From the NCBI GenBank assembly GCA_018417955.1, contig JACTVC010000029.1:62001-126000 (forward strand): a stretch of 64,000 nucleotides of DNA, given 5' to 3'. The position numbers and the translations under genes were made by a program. This document shows, in pieces, positions 10,957 through 21,114 of this stretch. The notes beneath the pieces were generated by a model. That model was not told the DNA's origin. It saw only the letters and a program-made list of their open reading frames with translations, and did not search any database. How positions within the stretch are numbered: the stretch's first letter is position 1; every line of letters starts with the position of its first letter. Origin of the DNA: Laccaria trichodermophora. Taxonomy: Eukaryota; Basidiomycota; Agaricomycetes; Agaricales; Hydnangiaceae.

Positions 10957-11133
10957 TCAATTCTTGCAACACTTCCAGCACGGCTGGCCGTTCAAGAATG
11001 ATTGACGCGCGGTCCAACCAGGGCTACAATTTAGCTTTGCGGTAGTACAACCACCGCACTGTGCGATTTGGGCAGAAACTGCCAGTGGGGCGAGGAGGAG
11101 AAGCATGGCGGATAAGATGCCAGTGATTTTCAT
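10957..11133 (-). CDS. Small secreted cysteine-rich peptide, 58 residues
   Basis: Single-exon minus-strand gene too short for usual gene finders. Residues 1-21 form a textbook signal peptide: a Lys at position 2, a run LLLLAPLAV, and an A-x-A-type cut after VSA. The mature part of about 37 residues has six cysteines at positions 26, 29, 36, 52, 55 and 56 (spacing C-x2-C-x6-C-x15-C-x2-C-C), consistent with three disulfides, plus two tryptophans. A TATAAAAG box lies 82 bp upstream on the same strand. I recognise no named family; the CxxC plus CxxCC frame differs from classic fungal defensins and hydrophobins (hydrophobins have eight cysteines). Likely a secreted defence, signalling or effector-type peptide; role is inference. 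Confidence 0.6.
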   Translation of the reverse strand: MKITGILSAMLLLLAPLAVSAQIAQCGGCTTAKLNCSPGWTARQSFLNGQPCWKCCKN

Positions 11134-11215
11134 TCTGATTTGGCTTTTAAGACTGAGTCTGTGTTGTGCTTGGTGAAGTGAAGCGATGTTGTTTCAAACT
11201 GAACTCTGCGTGCCC

Positions 11216-11223
11216 TTTTATAC
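11216..11223 (-). promoter_or_regulatory. TATA box of the cysteine-rich peptide gene
   Basis: TATAAAAG on the minus strand, 82 bp before the ATG at 11133; correct distance and orientation. Confidence 0.5.
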
Positions 11224-11470
11224 AAAACTTTCCTCGGAGGCAATGGCAAGCCATACCGCGATACTTGGTCTTTGGAAACGAAGAAGTTGCTCAGAGTCTC
11301 AGACGCATAGCCCGTCACCCCGCACCCGTTAGAAGTCTTCGGGGTGCACCCTCAGACAGTCAGACTTGACTTCTTCAGCTTCTAACGTTTCATCAACACT
11401 GCGCTGTGTTGGGATTCGAGGGCCGGAGCGCGTAATTATTGATTACCCGGCAATCGGGACCATGTCGGGA

Positions 11471-11501
11471 TCAAGAGGTGGCAGATCCACCGATCCAGGA
11501 C
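11471..11501. repeat. Left arm of a 1.4-kb-spaced inverted repeat
   Basis: 31 nt (core AAGAGGTGGCAGATCC) recur inverted at 12872-12902 with about three mismatches. The arms could be ends of a decayed element or conserved regulatory sequence; no target duplication was found. Confidence 0.4.
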
Positions 11502-11569
11502 GTGTCCACAGCCCTGAACAGGTTATTTCCGAGGCCGGCGGAGCCTCAATGTTATGATCGGCTTGTTCG

Positions 11570-14500
11570 GCAATATATACACAACACAGTCAGTTAGATA
11601 CAATTTAAATGAGGTAGGAGGTACTCCGGGGCGAAGTAAGTGAAGGAATAATAAATGGAGGGGACGGAGAATTGTTTTGAGGCTGAAATGGGACTTTCGT
11701 TCAATGCGAGGGGAGTTAAGTGATCATCTGGTTTTGGATGGGGAGCGTCAAGGGGTACCGAAAGTAAAAGTACATGACACTATGTTATGTCACGCGTTTA
11801 AGCCCTCTGGGAGACCTCCCCCCCTCTAGCACCTTCCAAATAAGGAAAGGCACGTGATTATCTAGCCTCCGCTGCTTCCTACTGTGCCCCAAAGTCTGGC
11901 GTTCTTTCGACATTCCTCATCACAGGCCTCCCCAGTACCTGGAATAACCTCTTCAGCACCCTCTTCGACGACCTCTTCATCACCCTCTGTCTCTTCTGGG
12001 GACTCCTCATCAACAACTAGTTAGGTCACGGTCAGGCTTTTCCACTGAACAATCACAGAGACAACTCACCCCATTGCAAGTCTCGTGCTATGGCCTTCAG
12101 ATATCACCAGGCCATCCTTTTTCTTTTGTTTCTTCGACATTTGTGGCTTAGAAAGGTAAACCCCTCGCATCAGCACCATTTCTTCATCACTGATCTTGTA
12201 ATGCTTTTCGTATACTTAACTCGACGTTTGCATGTGGATGGTCTGCTAGGATATGCGACCTAAGGTTGTACTTCTGGCACTTCCAGACGGCTGGGGCATT
12301 GTATTACTGGTTGAGGGCAGAAAGTAATGTTAAAACTGGTAGATACAAGTCAAAAATGTATCATATTAGGCCTATTTATTTTAGATAAAGTTATGCGTTT
12401 AGAGGCCCCGCTGGACCCCCCTCCCCCCCAAGATGGTGTCTCGGAATTTACCGGTCGGTACCCCTTGGGGAGCGTATTGGTTTGTCAAGCGTTGTAGACC
12501 TGATTCGCATAAACCTACTGTGTTTGCTCTCAACGAACGCTTGTGAGGCAGCACACGGTTCTGTTTCCATGTTGTTGCTGATTTTTTACAGAATAGAGAG
12601 TTGATGTTGAGTAGATGTTAAGCTATAAACAAATGATTTATTAAATGTGCGGTCGTTGACCCATTATGTACTGGAGAGGAATATGTAACACTGTATACAT
12701 ATTCAAGTGTCCATGACGAGAAGGAAATGGCGTTGTCGACGCCCGCTGCCTGGTTGACAAACGCGTCGATGTCAGTAGTGTGCCAACTTCTGTGCGAGGT
12801 TGAAGTTCCGAACATCACGTGCGTTATCCGTATTTGGACAGACCCCTCCCCCCGTCAGCCGTGAGAACGATGTCCGGGATCGGAGGATCTGCCACCTCTT
12901 GGTCGGGATGCTTGTAAGTGTACAAGTTGGTGGAACATCTCACGAACTCGGTGCGGTCGGCACCTTCCGCAATTTATTATCGCGTTGCGACGACTCTTTG
13001 TGTCGGCCTTCATACACCTAAGTTCGGATTCTGGCTCCCCGTAAAGCGGTTGCAGATTCTGAAAAACATTTAACGTCTTCTTACGGGCCCCGACTTTCCG
13101 CGGGGCAACGTGTAAGTGAAGGTGCCCGTTAAGTACATCCCAAACTCACGACTGGCGCAATTTTATGTCCAAAACATACCACAAGATCTTGAGCCTGAAG
13201 AAGCCTTGAATCAGATAGAATTTGACCCAGTCCGGACGTGAGGGATCTTCCGAGCTTTCCTACACCTCCAAGGGAACGAGAAAATGAGAGAGAAGACGAG
13301 AAGCAATGGAAGAGGATTTTTGGGAAAGCAGGAGGAAAGAGTCGCAGTAAAAGCAGATATTTGGGATGTCGACGGGGAACTACCGCCGCAATACAAAATA
13401 AAATAAACGATAGCTCCATAGGGTGGAAAGCATCCACTTTCCTGATCTCGAAAAAATAAATTCCATCAATGACAATTTCACGGTCGTCCACACCCTCGGC
13501 TACGAAGAAAGATAAATTTCCCTCAAGCCTGTTGGGCCGCATTGGATCAAGAAGATTCGATATGAGCTAACAAAGAGTTCGGGTCAGAAATAACGTTGCG
13601 AGATGCATGTCCTCGCCATGAGGAACAACTAGAAAAAAATGGAATGGCGGATCAGCAAACAATATAAGCGATGATGTTTTCCGAAAGGCTTCATCGCCAT
13701 ATAGCAATCGCATTCTATATTGGACGACTTCAGCAGAAAAAGAGATCGATAAGTACCAAAGAAATCATGCTTCTCATGCCTGAAAATATCATCTGTGTTG
13801 ATAATCCTTTTTTGTCATTCAGTGCCATTTTTTGTTTCTCCAGGCTATTAGTGCCAATTATAATCGAAGGAGAGGAAGGCGCACTGTCACAAGCTCCAGG
13901 TCTCATTCTAGGTGTCTACTTTGATCGTCAAGACACAAGATTGCATTGAATGAGCAGCGGTGGACACTCACTGGCTTCGTTTGACCACTACCAAACACTT
14001 CCTAGAGGGCTTTCCATCGCCGCTGTCCATCGGCCTTGAATCATCAGTGGGCATCGAGAGTGCTGGTGATGGGTAAAATCAGAGTAACGGAAAACAGATG
14101 GTTTGCGATAAAAAACGGAGATTAGGTGCTTACAGAAATCTTACTAAGTACGTGCATGAAGCGTGTAAGGCGTGCAAGAGTGTGCACACTCATCAAATTT
14201 AACCCTTTTTCGCAGTTTTGGCGTCCTCGGTTGGTCCTCGGGTTGCTTCTCTGCAAAAATGCAATACCAACCAGAGATGGAGAGTCGCTCTTTTCGGGTG
14301 CATTGGGAATTAAAGCTGTGACCCAAGGGCCAACGGGGTCTTGAAATGCTAAAAATCGTTCCGAAATAAAGGCCGCTATTAGCGAACTTCCGTGCAAGCG
14401 CAACATCACTGGCAGCGGTGTGGCTATACAAAATTGCAAAGTATTAGAATAGAGTCGAACAGAATTTCTCAACTTACTTGTGGAAACGGCTTTTGGTAGA

Positions 14501-14740
14501 ATTTCAATGCTGAAGACGATTGTCCTCTAAGATCCAACGGAGTCTGGGTCGACGCACCCCTCCATGAAGTATTTCCCGGCTATGATTCAAGTTGGGCTGT
14601 GTCGTCAGTGACTCCTCCGTCACAGCCACGAGTATCACGTAAGCAAAGACTTGCACACTGCGCATGTTCAAAAATTAGCTTCATCAACGACCACGACCCC
14701 TCTAGACTCCAAAAATTTTCACTAGAAACGACACTTAACG
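11570..14740. other. Gene-poor region
   Basis: No gene is supported with confidence. 11880-12140 contains an acidic minus-strand reading (VVDEESPEETEGDEEVVEEG) and, on the other strand, a Ser/Thr-rich one; the splice join for the acidic reading is out of frame. 13129-13542 and 14122-14472 hold minus-strand frames of 116-137 codons with no domain. 12872-12902 is the right arm of the inverted repeat from 11471. CT-rich runs occur at 11815 and 12416. Confidence 0.3.
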
Positions 14741-14756
14741 AATTCTCTATATATAC

Positions 14757-16268
14757 ATGCCTCAGATATACAACCGTATCCCAACACCGGAAAGACACCG
14801 CTCGTCGTCGGTCTCCTCTTCCTCCTCATCGTCGAGCTCGTCGTCTTTGTCGGACACTCCACGGCCAACGGACGTTGACGACTCTATTGTCCTCTCGGAT
14901 TTAGTACGCACTGGGGAGGCGTCGAGGCTTCGACGACGCGGTGCTATGCGTCTTGACCATGGCCATCATAATGCCATAGGGGGGTACACATACACCGCTG
15001 CTCCCCGCGAAACCAGTCCAACACCCTGGGATTCAGACGACGAGCCGGGGGTGGTTACGTACCCACACCGACAACGCAGGTTTTCGAGGCGGAGGTATGG
15101 GGAAGAGGAGAGCGAACTTGTCGAAGAGTATCGGTACACCCTCGTCTGTGGTGCTGAGGCCCCACAACAACAAAATGGCGAAGAGGACTCTGACCCTTGT
15201 GAGCCATGGACACCGTCCATCTTCCCCATCCTACCCGCCACCTCCTCTTCACCCCCCAAAATCCCCACACGGCAGCGAAAGACGAACGGATGCGGCGCCA
15301 TCATCCACCTACGCGCTGCCCCCCGTCCAAATCCAAGAGTCCACATGTGGGCCGCGCGGACCCCCGCGTCAAGCTGCGTCGTGCCCCTGGAAGCACACTA
15401 TTTCGACAACGCCAACACCGAGGAAGCAGCGAAGTTTGAGCGCAGTTCTTGCGGCTGTGTCAAGGAGGGTGTAGGGTGCGGCGTGTGTGGGAATCCGTTG
15501 GGGACGAGGTATATCCCTTGTAGGATGGCTGCGAGTGGGATGTACGCACCTGGGCATAAGCATTATACTTCGACTTTACAGGCCCCCCCGGGGACGCATG
15601 CGCATGCGCAAGGGGTTTTTCCGGTGGGTCCTGAAGGACCGCGGTATTGGCATCCGATGCCGTCTTCGTCAAAGTCGCCGTTTCAAGTGTATTCGTTCTT
15701 CTCGAGTGCTGTTACTGCGTACCCTGAGTACAAGTTCCCATCAAAAGGCGCTGAGGAAGTGCCATTTACCAACAACACCATGCAGGAACCATACTTTGAT
15801 CGCCACATCACATCGTCTCCATCCTCGTTCGAGTCATCGAGCTCCAGTTTCCGGGACCGGGAGTCCAGTTTCTCAATGCGGAATCAGGAGTCTGGGGTGC
15901 AGCCTACAACGACGAGTTTTTATCAACAGACTACCCCTCCTACATTCTACCAGCAACAAATCCTAACTGCGTGGGATCGGGAGAGGGAAGAAACGAGGAG
16001 GCCTACGCCTGCGGCTGGTAGGAGGCGGAGGGAGACGTGGAATGGGTTCGAGAATGAGAATGAGAATGATCAGGAACAGGATACGGATGTGGGTGTGTGG
16101 GGTGTATGGGGTGGCGGGATGGGGAGTGTTTCGATGAGTGCTGGGTGGCAGGGGATTGATGAGGAGGATTTGCAGTGGCGCGGGGAGGGTGCGGGCGGGG
16201 GTGTGGGTGAGGAAGAGGAGGGGGCGGATAAGGGTGAGGTTGGGGAGGGGATGTGGTTTGAAAGGTGA
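14757..16268 (+). CDS. Serine-rich orphan protein with a cysteine cluster, 503 residues
   Basis: Single open exon. Residues 15-40 are almost pure serine, then an acidic/basic low-complexity region. The only compact feature is a cysteine cluster at about residues 227-253, CGCVKEGVGCGVCGNPLGTR followed by YIPC, which looks like a small zinc-binding ribbon. I have seen a similar 'CxCxxxGxxCxxCGNxLGTR' signature in uncharacterised basidiomycete proteins. The C-terminus is Gln/Glu/Gly-rich and probably disordered. The first ATG sits only about 8 bp after a TATATATA box, so translation may begin at a later ATG (for example 14945). No signal peptide or membrane helix. Nuclear or cytosolic role unknown. 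Confidence 0.6.
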   Translation: MPQIYNRIPTPERHRSSSVSSSSSSSSSSSLSDTPRPTDVDDSIVLSDLVRTGEASRLRRRGAMRLDHGHHNAIGGYTYTAAPRETSPTPWDSDDEPGVVTYPHRQRRFSRRRYGEEESELVEEYRYTLVCGAEAPQQQNGEEDSDPCEPWTPSIFPILPATSSSPPKIPTRQRKTNGCGAIIHLRAAPRPNPRVHMWAARTPASSCVVPLEAHYFDNANTEEAAKFERSSCGCVKEGVGCGVCGNPLGTRYIPCRMAASGMYAPGHKHYTSTLQAPPGTHAHAQGVFPVGPEGPRYWHPMPSSSKSPFQVYSFFSSAVTAYPEYKFPSKGAEEVPFTNNTMQEPYFDRHITSSPSSFESSSSSFRDRESSFSMRNQESGVQPTTTSFYQQTTPPTFYQQQILTAWDREREETRRPTPAAGRRRRETWNGFENENENDQEQDTDVGVWGVWGGGMGSVSMSAGWQGIDEEDLQWRGEGAGGGVGEEEEGADKGEVGEGMWFER

Positions 16269-16811
16269 TTGTGAACAGTGGTTTTTGGACGCTGGTTTTT
16301 TCTGGTTTTGTTTCCCTTCCCTCCTCCGTGTTTCCTGCATTGTTTTTCTTCCTTTCGTTTGGTTCTACAGCATCTCATCACATCCATCCCGTCCCACCCC
16401 ATTTCATTTCATTCTATCTAATATGTTTTCATTATTTAACGACACACGATTTCGAGTACGACCTTTCACGACAAGTTTCATATGATTCATCTACGCTTAC
16501 GCTACGCATACTTTAGATTTCTTTCCTACTATCCATGTCATACTATAATCGCAGCATACATACATCGATTTTGTTTTCTTCTCGTGTTTTTCTTCTTCGC
16601 ATTCCTTTACTTTTGGTGTCCGGTTATGTACTTGGTAGTGAAAAAGTTCAAGGACGTTATAATTTGATAAATTTATTTCAGTGCTTTTCCACCTTGAAAT
16701 TTGTGACCAACACCACCCAAAAGTCCAACTTTCCTCATTTCAACTATGGATAGATCTCAAGCATCTGGTTCTGTTGACGTTGGAAGCCCGACAACCGACA
16801 ATTTTGCAATG

Positions 16812-17112
16812 CTATGTCGGAGTTTTCTAATTCGGCATCACAACTGGTTCTAACTTGTTGTGGACGTTCCTATCAAAATTGCCGTTATAATTAGGAGCAA
16901 CCAAAGAGTTTTTGGTTACAATTTTGGTCCCATCCAGGGTGGCAACCTGGTTGCAACAGGTGGCAACGAGAGTTCCGGCGTGATTGTAGCCAATTTTGGG
17001 CTAAAAAATGGAAAAATAGAGAACTTTCAACGGTTAGCACTGGTTAGAATGCCGATTCAATGCCGTCCCAATTTCGGCTGGTTGTGACAAAAGAAATAAA
17101 TCTCCGACATAG
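16812..17112. repeat. Possible MITE with ~40-bp imperfect terminal inverted repeats
   Basis: CTATGTCGGAG at 16812-16822 is repeated inverted as CTCCGACATAG at 17102-17112, and similarity continues inward to CACAACTGG / CCAGC-GTTGTG-like stretches. About 300 bp, non-coding, with internal GGTGGCAAC direct repeats near 16935-16970. It lies just upstream of the permease gene and could supply promoter sequence. No clear target duplication. Confidence 0.4.
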
Positions 17113-17382
17113 TAGGTGATATTGACTGCTCGTCACCCGCCAACGTTCAACGTTCCAACGCCTGCAGTACTTAGCGAGCGACCACTGTCGACCTCCGCGC
17201 GTACCGAGTGCTTTGGCGATGGCCTCCTTCTTCGGATCATGATGCATGATGCATATGGGCACCGCAATCGCGCGCCTGAAGTCAATCAAAAATGGCGACT
17301 TCGAAGTTCGATGGCGCCATGAATGCTGCGTCAACCGATTTTGACATCTTGAACTTACTCAACGACGTACCCCAACTCTTCA

Positions 17383-19765
17383 ATGACTGGGACGCCCTCC
17401 GGCGAACTCAAAGACCCTCATCTTAAAGATGTTGTTACTTCCTCTAAAGCTGACGATACCAACTCCCCAACTGAATACCTCGACGCGGAAGCAACGAAAA
17501 GGACAAGCATTTGGAGCAAATTGAGTTGCTTGGGCGCCAATGACTCGGAATTCAATGAAACACAGAGGAGAATGCAGAGTCGACACCTTACCATGATTGG
17601 TGCGTACCAAACTTCTTGGAACGCCGCTTTCAGCTAATATAGACCAGCTATAGGAGGGACGATCGGGACGGGTATCTTTCTCAGCGCAGGATCGGTGCGT
17701 GATGGTCTAGAATTGTCGACACTACCACTGCCAATGGCTCACCTCATTCATCTCTAGGCGATTGCATTGGCAGGACCAGGGAGCGCCCTCCTTTCATATT
17801 TCGTCGTGGGTGTGTTCGTGTACACCGTTGTCATAACGCTGTAAGTCGCTTCTTCTATGTGATCGCAGTAAGCTGATTTCAATGGGGTACACACTGGCAG
17901 GGGTGAGATGTCTTCGATGTTTCCGGTTTCTGGTGCTTTTGCCGTTTTTGGAACGAGGTTTGTTTCTCCGGCTTTGGGGTTTACCTTGGGTGGGTATTTC
18001 CTTGAGCGCTTCTTTTGATTTAATTCATTCAATGTTCTGTCTTGGTAGGGTGGAATTATTGGCTGCAATGGTAAGTGTTGTGCATACCACATTAATTTAT
18101 CTGACGCGTCCTGTCTTTCCAGGAGTCTTTCAATCCGTAAGGCGCCTATGACTTGATCGATACGGCCTCTTATTATTTTTTCTAGCCAGTGAATTGACAG
18201 CAGCAGCCGTGATCCTTGGATATTGGTCGCCCCTTCTCCAACCATGGCATTGGGCCATTATCATTATCATACCAATATTTTTTCTGCAATTGATCCACGT
18301 TCGAGTATATGGTATCTTCTTTTTCGGATTGACTCCATACATACTAATTCATCACGTTACAGGCGAATCCGAATATTGGCTCTCAATGATCAAAGTAGTG
18401 ATGATAATACTCTTCATCATCGTCGGCCTCATCTACGACTGGGGCGGCATCAAACATCATCCTGGACCTGTGAGTCCCACTCCCCCATAAACATCCACGC
18501 CCGAGATCAACATTCTGCACCAGGGTCTCTCCAATTTCCACGACGGCCAAGCGTTCATCGGCGGCTTCTCCGCCTTTGCCCAAACCTTCGTCTTCGCATT
18601 CTACTCTTTTGGCGGGATTGAACTGGTCGCCATCGCCGCTGGGGAGTCTGCCAAACCCTACAAATCAGTTCCCAAAGCTATAAAAGCCACGTTCTTCCGA
18701 ATCGTCATTTTTTATATCCTCACCATTCTTACAATTGGGTTGTGTATCAATCATGGGGATGATTCACTCCTCACAGCGGCTTCAGGCGAGTCGATTTATA
18801 TCTAAATAATTTCTTTACACGGCCTCTGATTCGAGTGCGGAAACTGCAGACTCTGACGTTGCGGCCTCCCCTATAACTGTAGTATTCAAACGTGCAGGGT
18901 TTGGAGCAGCCACGCATGTCGTCAACGCGGTGCTTCTAACTGCCGTTCTATCGGCGACGAATTCGTGCTTCTTCGCTAGTTCTCGGATGCTATTGTCACT
19001 CGCCCGCTCTGGACACGCACCTAGAATTTTTGGGCGGGTAAATAAGCGCGGGGTACCCGTTCCAGCGCTTTTGTACGTATAGGTATTTATGTTTTCAGGG
19101 TCTTACATGAGCTTATGGTATTCCTTTTTTTTTTTTTTCTAGAATGTCCCTCACTCTTTCGTGCTTAACGTTCCTAACGACCATTTGGGGCGAGGGTGTT
19201 GTATTTTTGTGGTTACTCAACGTCACTGGGATATCTGCACTATTGGTCTGGACGAGCATTGGTGTTATATCTTTGCGGTTTCGAGAAGCGTATAAAGCCC
19301 AAGGGTTGGATCTTGCTGATTTGCCTTACCGCCAACCGCTGTATCCTCTCCTTCCGGTAGGTGTTATTGTATTGGGGGCGTTGATGTTTATCGCACAAGG
19401 GTACGCTGCCGTGCGGCAGCAGCCGTTTGACCCCAAGGTGTGTGGGGAATTTCATTTGTTCATCCCTGAATTCTCTCTCAATGAAATTTTGATAGAACGT
19501 AGTTGCCACCTATATTGGCGTCGCCTTGTATATCATTCTCTATACTGGGTACTCGGCCTACGAACGGTTCTACATTGGGAAGGAACAACATTTTGTTGGG
19601 AAGCAGGATGTAGATTTTGAAACGTCTGCAGTTTGGAAACCGGGAGAGGGAGCAGGTATTCTTGAGAGGGGCCGTAAGGAACGGGGGGATCGATTGTTGT
19701 CTGATTCACGTTCGATGAAGAAGAGGTGGTATGATACCTGGGTGGCATTTAGGAGGCATGCATAG
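17383..19765 (+). CDS. Amino-acid permease, APC superfamily (YAT type), 584 residues
   Basis: Twelve exons join in frame to 584 codons plus stop: 17383-17599, 17648-17694, 17758-17840, 17901-17989, 18049-18070, 18123-18136 (14 nt), 18186-18311, 18363-18469, 18524-18785, 18850-19072, 19143-19437, 19496-19765. The spliced start of the membrane core reads HLTMIAIGGTIGTGIFLSAG, the classic APC helix-1 motif, followed by SALLSYFVVGVFVYTVVITL and GEMSSMFP. Later come FAFYSFGGIELVAIAAGESA and SSRMLLSLARSGHAP, all hallmarks of fungal amino-acid/H+ symporters of the plasma membrane. About 12 membrane helices with hydrophilic N- and C-tails. Intron 9 uses a GC donor (AG|GCGAGT). Substrate cannot be told from sequence. 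Confidence 0.93.
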
Positions 19766-21114
19766 TGGTGAATTTCATTATACTACCGCAACATGTCGAC
19801 ATATGTAGTACATGACAAAAATCGTCATCGACTGTAACCTCCTAATAATCCAGGACCGTTGAAAACTATTTTAAACTTCATCGCGTAGAAGGACAATCCT
19901 TGGCATCAACACGCCAGTGTGGTCCCAATGACGAACACCCTGGCGGAAGGCGCGTGCTGCAGATAGAACATGCGTGGTCGTGTGATCAAGTGATTGACCG
20001 GCTTGTCAAGTTTCTCAATTATGCTCGATTCTCAGTACCTCTCACTGGTGGAGCTGTTACATGTGGACGAGATACTCATCAATGAGTTCCTTCCGAGCTG
20101 TGTTGCTGATGTTGTAGTACGAGGTTTGACAGGGTAATAGGCCCCTGACGGTAATCCAGTAATTTTGGGGCGTTGAACGAAAGGGAGTCGTGAAAAAGCG
20201 TTCCAGGAAACGAGTGGAGCGAGAACAGCCTCGGAGAGTCACTCTATTTACTAATTAGTGTTTACATCTGTTAGATCGGGCGCCCAAGGATTCCGAAGCC
20301 AAACAAAGGTTTGCCACGACCGGGCAACATCAACCTGGGGCGAACCGCTGCGGCCGACGGCCTTATTTACAATTTCGTGAAGCGTTTTCCTTCTGGCGAC
20401 GACGCTTTGCAGACCGAGGCACTTGGCAAAAATGCGATTGAATAGGGTCCTGACTCCTGCCGGTACAACGTTTCATCTAATCGAGCAACAGGCTAAATAC
20501 ACCCGCTAGTTACGCGTCTGTGAGTCTTTTTTTCTCTCCTTGAGTCCTTGGCTTTTCTGAATCGCTGAAGTTTCATAGCAGAAGTGGGATTTGTATTTTC
20601 CCCACTTCGATCCCGATCTACCTTTCGGCCCATCATATATCCCGCGGTTCTGGATACGGGCATCGCAAGGATTGGAAACTGACTGAGAGCATTGAGCGGA
20701 CCCCTGCAAACTCGAGAGCGAACGAGATTTGAAGCTTTGAAGAATCATTCCCAATCGGACTTTTCAGGATAGGATCTGCGCCCATGGTTCACTTTGCTCC
20801 AACTTCGTTCCCAAAGTGGCATCACTAAGATCCGCCATAGACCAGGGTACTAGGGGCTCTGCTCAGTAAATGGATCGCATCTGCTGACTTCTCGCTAGTC
20901 GTCCAGATTCTCAAATCCATATATATCCGCCAGTTCACGTCACGGTAACTTGGCATGCCAAATCCGGTGCCAAGAAGAATCATCCATATGCAACTCTTGA
21001 GAACGACGTGGTGAAGCTTATCATGCTGCTACACACTACCGGTCAAGTATATAACTATGCGTCGCATGCTCGCTCCCATCAGGTCTTCTCCCCCGACCTT
21101 CTCAGCGTGTCATC
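19766..21114. other. Intergenic between two transporter genes
   Basis: No gene supported. 21040-21100 has a TATATAAC-like box (near 21047) and a CT-rich leader that fit the promoter of the PTR2 gene. Nothing else recognisable. Confidence 0.35.

Noticed and set aside
11880..12140. Small acidic protein gene on the minus strand (VVDEESPEETEGDEE...)
   Set aside because: The only plausible intron (GTGAGT to CTAG) joins the exons out of frame, and the other strand reads equally well as Ser/Thr-rich sequence.
13129..13542. 137-codon minus-strand frame
   Set aside because: No conserved motif, no promoter or splice support, and the neighbouring frames are equally open.
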